Positions 5,215-9,361 of a stretch of DNA of 9,361 bases are shown piece by piece. The position numbers and the translations under genes are program-made. How positions within the stretch are numbered: the first letter of the stretch is position 1; each line of letters begins with the position of its first letter. The stretch covers positions 1 through 9,361 of the forward strand of contig CAMWRN010000075.1 in NCBI GenBank assembly GCA_947176675.1, written 5' to 3'. This stretch comes from an uncultured Clostridia bacterium (GTDB lineage Bacteria > Bacillota > Clostridia > Oscillospirales > Ruminococcaceae). The notes under the pieces are model-generated. The model was not told where the DNA came from and made no database searches. It saw only the letters and a program-made list of their open reading frames with translations.

Positions 5215-6534
5215 ATGAAGAAAATATTCAGAAAAAAAATACTGCCCGTTGCCGTTGCTATAGTCATTTCAACAGGATGTCTTGCTTCTGGAGTTACGGC
5301 GGATACAATGTCCGATTTGGAAGCAAAGCAGACTCAGCTTGAAAAGGAACGAAAAAACGTTGAGGCGGCTCTGGAGGACTACAAGGGAAAAGCTGAAGAA
5401 GAGGCTGAGTACCTTAAAGAATACGATAAAAAAATGGAGCTTCAGGAACAGCAGGTCGCTATAGTGGAGGAGCAGATTGAACTTCTGAACGAAGAGATAG
5501 CAGGTCTTGAAGATGACATTGCAGCCAAAGAGGAAGAGCTTGACGTTGGCATCGAGCAGTTCCGTCAGCGGCTCCGCGCCCTCTATATGGCGGGAAACGA
5601 CAGTCTTGCTTCGGTAATTGCGGGTTCGTCGGATTTTTACGATATGCTTGCCAGAATGGAATTTGTCGAGCGTGTTTCAAAGCATGACAACGATCTGATA
5701 GAGTCGCTGAATACCCAAGTCTCCGAGCTTGAAGCGTACAAAACCGCACTCGGTGAAAAGCTTGAAGCTCAGGAAGCTAAAAAGGCTCAGGAGGAGCAGT
5801 ACTATGATGAGCTTCGGGAGACCTACAACAACCATGCCGAAACAAAGCAGATGCATGAAAATATGATCGCCGACTACCGCAACCGCGCCGATGAAATAGA
5901 CGCTGAGGAGCAGCAGATCGAGGAAGAATTGCAGGCGGAGATACGCCGTTTGCAGGAAGAAGCCGAGCGCAAGCGTCAGGAGGAAGAACGCAAGCGCAAG
6001 GAAGAAGAGGAGCGTCTCAGAAAAGAAGAAGAACAAAGACGTCTCGAAGCGGAGGCAAGCGGTCAGGAATATGTTCCGCAGGAGATCACAGTGGATACCT
6101 CCGGGACGTTTACAAGCTATTCCGAAACAGGCTTTATATGGCCCGTCCCCACTATCCGCAATATGACGGACGGATACGGCAACCGCTGGATAGTTGAGGA
6201 ACAGAAAAATAATTTCCACAAGGGCATAGACATTACAAAGCCGGGCTGCGGCGGAACACCTACGGTTGCGGCAGCAGGCGGAACGGTCATTCAGGCCGGC
6301 GACAAGAACAACGGCTACGGTAACTGTGTTATTATCGACCACGGAAACGGTATTTCAACACTTTACGCGCACCACCAAAGTCTTGCGGTAAGCATAGGGC
6401 AGACTGTCAAGCAGGGCGACACTCTTGGCTATATCGGACACACAGGATACGCTTACGGCGACCATCTGCACTTTGAAGTCCGCATTGACGGTCAGCATAC
6501 CAATCCGCTGAATTACGTTAATATAAACAACTAA
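5215..6534 (+). CDS. EnvC/PcsB-like coiled-coil M23 peptidoglycan hydrolase
   Basis: A secreted 439-residue cell-wall hydrolase and the likely effector of the adjacent FtsEX. Residues 1-29 are a signal peptide (KK..RKK, hydrophobic core, VTA before Asp30). Residues ~30-120 and ~155-235 are long coiled coils flanking a short less-coiled stretch with LRALYMAGNDSLASVIAGSS, the layout of EnvC, PcsB and CwlO proteins that dock on FtsX. Residues ~236-280 are almost pure Glu/Arg/Lys helix. The C-terminal M23 (LytM) domain (~305-436) has HKGID (His335, Asp339), YAH (His386) and HLHFE (His417, His419), so the zinc ligands and catalytic histidines are present. Unlike E. coli EnvC, whose domain is inactive and only activates amidases, this protein should cut peptide cross-links itself. 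AAGGAG at 5201-5206 supports the ATG. The Cys22 context (STGC) lacks the -3 Leu of a lipobox, so it is probably not a lipoprotein. Confidence 0.92.
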   Translation: MKKIFRKKILPVAVAIVISTGCLASGVTADTMSDLEAKQTQLEKERKNVEAALEDYKGKAEEEAEYLKEYDKKMELQEQQVAIVEEQIELLNEEIAGLEDDIAAKEEELDVGIEQFRQRLRALYMAGNDSLASVIAGSSDFYDMLARMEFVERVSKHDNDLIESLNTQVSELEAYKTALGEKLEAQEAKKAQEEQYYDELRETYNNHAETKQMHENMIADYRNRADEIDAEEQQIEEELQAEIRRLQEEAERKRQEEERKRKEEEERLRKEEEQRRLEAEASGQEYVPQEITVDTSGTFTSYSETGFIWPVPTIRNMTDGYGNRWIVEEQKNNFHKGIDITKPGCGGTPTVAAAGGTVIQAGDKNNGYGNCVIIDHGNGISTLYAHHQSLAVSIGQTVKQGDTLGYIGHTGYAYGDHLHFEVRIDGQHTNPLNYVNINN

Positions 6535-6555
6535 ACCACTTTTGGGGATAAGATT

Positions 6556-7773
6556 ATGAATAAAAAAATTTCTCTCGGGATCACTGTCGGACTGATGGCT
6601 TTAGCTGCTGCCGTGACATTTATAATCACATATAATTTTTCTCTGAACGTTTTCAACTCCAAGGTAAGAAGCGTTTCCGAAAGAGAAGTCATTTATGCGA
6701 AGCTTTCGGAAATGGATAAGTACGTCCGTGCCAATTTCATCAGCGACATTGACGAGGATACGCTTACCAACTGTATTATGAGCGGCTACGCTTCGGGACT
6801 GAACGACAGATACGCTCAGTATTATTCCGCAGAGGAATACGCACAGCAGACTCAGAAAGAGTCAGGCGTTTCAATAGGACTCGGCTTCAACTGGGACAAA
6901 GAGGAAAGCGGCTATGTAAAAATAACCTCGGTAATGGCAAATTCCTCCGCGGACAGAGCAGGTCTTGTTGCAGGCGACGTTATCACAGCCGTAAACAACA
7001 CTGACGTTATCGCATACGAAAACGGCTACGATGAGGCGGTGTCCCTTTTCAACTGCGATGAGGGAACTAAAGTAAGGCTTCATATCAAACGTCTCAACGA
7101 CGAGGGCATTTCCGAATTTTTCCCTGTTGAGGTGGTATCCGAAAAAACAGAAATAATTTCGGTTACGGGTCGTTTGATCGACAATATCGCATACATAAAG
7201 ATTACTACTTTCAATGAAAAAACTCCAGAGCAGTTCGGTACTATGCTGAACCGTCTTATAAGCGACGGCGCAGAAATGGCTGTTTTTGATGTCCGTGACA
7301 ATCTCGGAGGGCTTACCTCTTCCCTCCAATCCACGCTTGACTGTATTCTCGGCGATTGCGATGTTGTAACAGCTTACTACCGAAACTCTACTGAAACGGT
7401 AATACATACGACAGAAGCGGAACAGATCAAAATGCCTATGGTGGTTTTGGTCAACGGAAACACCGCTTCCTGTTCGGAGCTGTTCGCATTTGCTCTTCGT
7501 GATGAAGCAAATGCACAGATCGTTGGCACACAAAGCTTCGGAAAAGGTGTAATGCAGAAAACTCACAAGCTTACGGGAGGCGCAGCAATAAAAATCACTG
7601 TTGCCACGCTCCGAACCAAAAACAGCGGTGACTACAACGGCATTGGTATCAAGCCCAACTTTGAAGTAGCTCTTCCATCGGACATAGATCTTTCCACACT
7701 CAGCGAGGACGATCAGCTTTTGTACGACAATCAGCTTGTCAAAGCGGTTGAGGTCGTTTCAACCATAAGATAG
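6556..7773 (+). CDS. S41 C-terminal processing protease with PDZ domain (CtpA-like)
   Basis: A 405-residue serine protease of the S41A family, anchored by an N-terminal membrane helix (~7-28) with its catalytic part outside. The PDZ domain (~100-190; IGLG loop at 107-110 and AGLVAGDVI) recognises substrate C-termini. The protease core contains NIAYIKITTF, VFDVRDNLGG (~243-252) and the nucleophile block NGNTASCSE. Ser305, Lys330 (SFGKG) and Gln334 keep the Ser-Lys spacing of 25 and Lys-Gln spacing of 4 known for CtpB and Prc, so the catalytic set looks intact. The usual Ala after the nucleophile is Cys306. In other bacteria such proteases degrade or process cell-wall hydrolases or sporulation regulators. 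Its position 21 bases after an M23 hydrolase gene points to the former, which is inference. GGGGATAAG (6544-6552) precedes the ATG. Confidence 0.93.
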   Translation: MNKKISLGITVGLMALAAAVTFIITYNFSLNVFNSKVRSVSEREVIYAKLSEMDKYVRANFISDIDEDTLTNCIMSGYASGLNDRYAQYYSAEEYAQQTQKESGVSIGLGFNWDKEESGYVKITSVMANSSADRAGLVAGDVITAVNNTDVIAYENGYDEAVSLFNCDEGTKVRLHIKRLNDEGISEFFPVEVVSEKTEIISVTGRLIDNIAYIKITTFNEKTPEQFGTMLNRLISDGAEMAVFDVRDNLGGLTSSLQSTLDCILGDCDVVTAYYRNSTETVIHTTEAEQIKMPMVVLVNGNTASCSELFAFALRDEANAQIVGTQSFGKGVMQKTHKLTGGAAIKITVATLRTKNSGDYNGIGIKPNFEVALPSDIDLSTLSEDDQLLYDNQLVKAVEVVSTIR

Positions 7774-7787
7774 AAAGGAGACCGCTT

Positions 7788-8108
7788 ATGCTCGGCGATG
7801 TAAACGCTTTAATGGGTATGCTTATAGTAATGCTGTTTTTTTCCGTTATCATGGACGGCTTTACTATCTACAATATTCTTGTCAAACATTCCGATGACGC
7901 GATAGAGTTTGCACATGTGGGACTGAAATGGCTTAAAATTATTATGGTATTTTTTTTCGGCGCGGTAATGCTTTTTTACGCGTTTACAGTTGAGAATACT
8001 CCTCTTGTTACAATAGCCGAATTTGTGCTGGGGCTTCTTCTTCTTGCGGACGGCGTTCTGAGCACCGTGGTCAAGAAAAAATACGGAAGCAAGGGCGCAA
8101 AAAAATGA
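7788..8108 (+). CDS. Small three-helix membrane protein, unrecognised
   Basis: A 106-residue hydrophobic protein of no family I recognise. Three membrane helices are predicted at ~7-29, ~47-67 and ~73-94, with a basic C-terminal tail (VKKKYGSKGAKK) that by the positive-inside rule should be cytoplasmic, placing the N-terminus outside. A short polar segment with KHSDDAIEFAH lies between helices 1 and 2. There is no signal peptide, cysteine motif or obvious active site. The start has a textbook AAAGGAG (7775-7781), and the gene lies 14 bases after the protease gene. Its stop overlaps the next start (ATGA, 8105-8108), so it is very likely translated together with the TPR-like protein. A scaffold or membrane partner for either neighbour is possible but unsupported by sequence alone. 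Confidence 0.8.
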   Translation: MLGDVNALMGMLIVMLFFSVIMDGFTIYNILVKHSDDAIEFAHVGLKWLKIIMVFFFGAVMLFYAFTVENTPLVTIAEFVLGLLLLADGVLSTVVKKKYGSKGAKK

Positions 8109-8749
8109 AGCTGTTTAAGAAAAAATGCAGGTTTGAAAAGTCCCTGACGATTCTTTCAGAAAAAGGGTTTACCGCCGAATACGCTCAATCACTCAGAGAT
8201 GAACTTGCTGAAGCCGAGCGAAAGCAGGACATTGCCAAAGGAAAAAGTTTTCTTGCAAATGCGTTGCTGATACTGGGAAATATTTCGGAAGCATATCAGA
8301 CTTTCGAGGATATAAACATGAAATATCTGGAACCCCATTTAATCGGAAATCTGGTCAGTAATATGGTTTTTGCTGACTTTGTGCGGAACAAATTTAAACG
8401 CGCCGAGGAGCTGTACCAAGCCTACAATGCGGCGATACTTGGAGAACACAGCGACGCTTCAAAACGAAGTCTTGCCATTCATGAACATATCAAGGGACGG
8501 TACGAAAATTCTGTAGAAATACTTGTAAATATGATGGGCAGCGAATGCAGGTTTTTGGACATCTGTATGGTAAAGTCAATGCTGCGGCTTGATATGTTTG
8601 AGCAAGCCGCAGATTTTTCAGCATATTTCAGCCGATACAGCAGCTGCGGAGAGCTTGGCGAAGAAGTAAAAATACTGAAAAACAAAATTATCGGTGGGCT
8701 TTCTCCCCAAAAGAAAGCCGAATATATAAAAAACAGCGCCAAAGGTTAA
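8105..8749 (+). CDS. TPR-like helical repeat protein, unrecognised
   Basis: A 214-residue all-helical protein with no signal peptide or membrane helix, so probably cytoplasmic or bound to the membrane through its basic start (MKLFKKKCRF). Degenerate tetratricopeptide-like helix pairs are visible: ~46-78 (SFLANALLILGNISEAYQTF, the clearest), ~79-111 (FADFVRNKFKRAEELYQAY), ~119-144 (HEHIKGRYENSVEIL) and ~150-178 (MVKSMLRLDMFEQAADF). Such repeats usually bind partner proteins. Function is unknown. The ATGA overlap with the small membrane protein suggests a coupled pair, and AAGGGCG (8090-8096) can serve as ribosome site. TPR proteins are known adaptors of S41 proteases (NlpI for Prc, LbcA for CtpA), but those are lipoproteins outside the inner membrane, so this cytoplasmic-looking protein would need a different role or the membrane partner. 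The end of the gene forms the left arm of the terminator. Confidence 0.82.
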   Translation: MKLFKKKCRFEKSLTILSEKGFTAEYAQSLRDELAEAERKQDIAKGKSFLANALLILGNISEAYQTFEDINMKYLEPHLIGNLVSNMVFADFVRNKFKRAEELYQAYNAAILGEHSDASKRSLAIHEHIKGRYENSVEILVNMMGSECRFLDICMVKSMLRLDMFEQAADFSAYFSRYSSCGELGEEVKILKNKIIGGLSPQKKAEYIKNSAKG

Positions 8750-8776
8750 TTCCTTCGGCGCTGTTTTTTATTGTTT
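8728..8776. terminator. Bidirectional terminator between convergent genes
   Basis: A perfect 13-bp stem AAAAAACAGCGCC (8728-8740) / GGCGCTGTTTTTT (8757-8769), with an inner AAGG/CCTT helix, ends in a T-run on the plus strand and equally in a T-run when read on the minus strand. It ends the ftsEX operon and can also serve the minus-strand surface protein, which stops at 8777. The left arm lies within the last codons of the TPR-like gene. Confidence 0.9.
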
Positions 8777-9289
8777 TTAATTGTCCTCATCGCGTCTTTT
8801 TTTGTTTGCGATCATCAGAGCCATAAATGACCCCATCGCCGCAGCCGCAGCACCCATAGGAACAGTCATATCAACGCCTGTCTTGGGGTTAACGGAATAA
8901 GAATCTGCGTCAGTATCGCCCAACGGATTATCGGCAAGCGGTACAGGAGCATCATCAAAAGTTTCAAAGCTGTCAGCATTCGAATATTCGTTGACTGTAT
9001 CAGCAATGCTTTCCTCAGTTTCCTGAATAGGAGAATCCGCAAGAGGAACTTCCGTATCATCGAACATTTCAAAGTCGATAATAGGAGTAATTGGAGAATC
9101 GGAGAAATAATATGTTTCGGGAACAACCGGCACATTAGGTACATCAGGTGTGCTCGGCGGTGTTACAGGCACATCAGGAGTTTCCGGTGTGTCAGGTTCA
9201 TCAGGAGTTTCCGGTGTGTCAGGTTCATCGGGAGTTTCCGGTGTATCTGTCTCATCGGGTGTTTCCGGTGTGTCAGGTGCAAAGGATTG
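8777..9289 (-). CDS. C-terminal part of a sortase-anchored surface protein (NPKTG), 5' end missing
   Basis: On the minus strand the frame is open from an in-frame TAA (9290-9292) to the stop at 8777-8779, about 170 codons. The only start-like codon is GTG 9172, deep in Pro/Thr repeats and without a ribosome site, and no signal peptide is visible. This is therefore almost certainly the 3' end of a larger exported protein. In order from the N-terminal side: four copies of a nine-residue TPETPDEPD-like repeat, a second Pro-rich stretch, two acidic FE(M/T)FDD..VPLAD.P motifs 35 residues apart (plus-strand positions 9029-9073 and 8924-8968), then the anchor. The anchor is NPKTG (8876-8890), a hydrophobic helix rich in Ala and Met, and a KKRRDEDN tail, the standard order of a sortase signal with Asn instead of Leu. 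It would be linked to the cell wall with its missing N-terminal domain facing outward. Adhesin or fibre-binding roles are guesses. Confidence 0.72.
   Translation of the reverse strand, partial: QSFAPDTPETPDETDTPETPDEPDTPETPDEPDTPETPDVPVTPPSTPDVPNVPVVPETYYFSDSPITPIIDFEMFDDTEVPLADSPIQETEESIADTVNEYSNADSFETFDDAPVPLADNPLGDTDADSYSVNPKTGVDMTVPMGAAAAAMGSFMALMIANKKRRDEDN
9175..9282 (-). repeat. Four tandem 27-bp repeats coding Pro/Thr/Glu/Asp stalk
   Basis: Units at 9175-9201, 9202-9228, 9229-9255 and 9256-9282. Units 1 and 2 are identical over 27 bases. Unit 3 differs at a few positions (Glu-Thr replaces Glu-Pro) and unit 4 degenerates at its outer end. Each codes nine residues of the form TPETPDEPD. 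Near-identity at third codon positions points to recent unit duplication. Such stretches make extended stalks in wall-anchored proteins and readily break assemblies. Confidence 0.85.
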
Positions 9290-9361
9290 TTAGGATGATC
9301 ACGTATCCAAGGTTATGGATGAATAAAAGTTTTCACGGGTGGTTGGGGGGGTTGGGGGTGG
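9290..9361. other. G-rich contig tail, probably unreliable sequence
   Basis: The final 72 bases break the repeat pattern abruptly. On the minus strand they hold two in-frame stops (TAA 9290-9292, TGA 9299-9301). From about 9337 the plus strand is a run of G with a few T. Read in the same minus frame, that run codes Pro/Thr again (PPPTPPTT), so it may be a degraded remnant of the stalk. A sequencing or assembly error at the edge of a repeat is the simplest reading. Confidence 0.5.

Noticed and set aside
5266..5280. Lipobox in the M23 protein (STGC at residues 19-22)
   Set aside because: Position -3 is Ser rather than Leu/Val/Ile, and a good signal peptidase I site (VTA before Asp30) follows.
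6871..7566. Long minus-strand open frame of 231 codons opposite the S41 protease
   Set aside because: It is a shadow of a strongly supported gene, with odd composition (many Cys, Tyr and His), no ribosome site and no domain.
9175..9282. CRISPR-like array from the regular 27-bp repeats
   Set aside because: The repeats are directly adjacent with no spacers and encode an in-frame Pro/Thr/Glu/Asp stalk.
9337..9361. G-quadruplex at the window end
   Set aside because: The G-run pattern would allow one, but the sequence lies at the extreme contig edge next to in-frame stops and is more likely an artefact or part of a Pro-coding stalk.

Overview
The window looks like one end of a contig from a cellulolytic, low-GC Gram-positive gut or rumen bacterium, most likely a Ruminococcus-type member of the Oscillospirales. 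This rests on the gene content: a GH5 cellulase lipoprotein, a PPi-type phosphofructokinase fragment, FtsEX with a coiled-coil M23 hydrolase, and a sortase-anchored surface protein. Near-consensus AAGGAG ribosome sites and AT-rich intergenic DNA agree. Taxonomy is inferred from gene style, not from a marker gene.

Layout. (1) 1-1864, plus strand: the 3' part of a phosphofructokinase-family gene, 31 bases, then a complete GH5 glycoside hydrolase with a lipoprotein signal, closed by a strong intrinsic terminator. Together they cover cellulose attack at the cell surface and the committed step of glycolysis. (2) 1865-3279: an AT-rich intergenic stretch with a good sigma-A-type promoter (about 2040-2068), a leader of roughly 120 bases, and a CdaR/PucR-type regulator. 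(3) 3280-3490: a structured spacer ending in a terminator-like hairpin. (4) 3491-8749: a tightly spaced plus-strand operon of ftsE, ftsX, an EnvC/PcsB-like M23 peptidoglycan hydrolase, a PDZ/S41 C-terminal processing protease, a small three-helix membrane protein and a TPR-like protein (the last two overlap by ATGA). It closes with a 13-bp terminator hairpin that can serve both strands. (5) 8777-9361, minus strand: the C-terminal end of a surface protein with an NPKTG sorting signal, duplicated acidic VPLAD motifs and 27-bp Pro/Thr/Glu/Asp repeats. It is interrupted by in-frame stops and a G-rich tail that look like a poor-quality contig end.

The genes in region 4 form a plausible cell-wall remodelling unit. 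FtsE hydrolyses ATP, FtsX carries the signal across the membrane, and the M23 protein with its long helical arm is the likely output enzyme. The neighbouring S41 protease may control the amount of hydrolase, as Prc and CtpA do in Gram-negative bacteria. The two last genes are unrecognised and are the best candidates here for undescribed partners.

The most useful corrections are these: ftsE very probably starts at a TTG (3491), not at the ATG inside the upstream hairpin; the CdaR-like gene probably starts at 2194; and the ftsX Shine-Dalgarno is 33 bases from its ATG, with a hairpin in between that would restore normal spacing. No RNA genes, CRISPR arrays or insertion sequences were seen.
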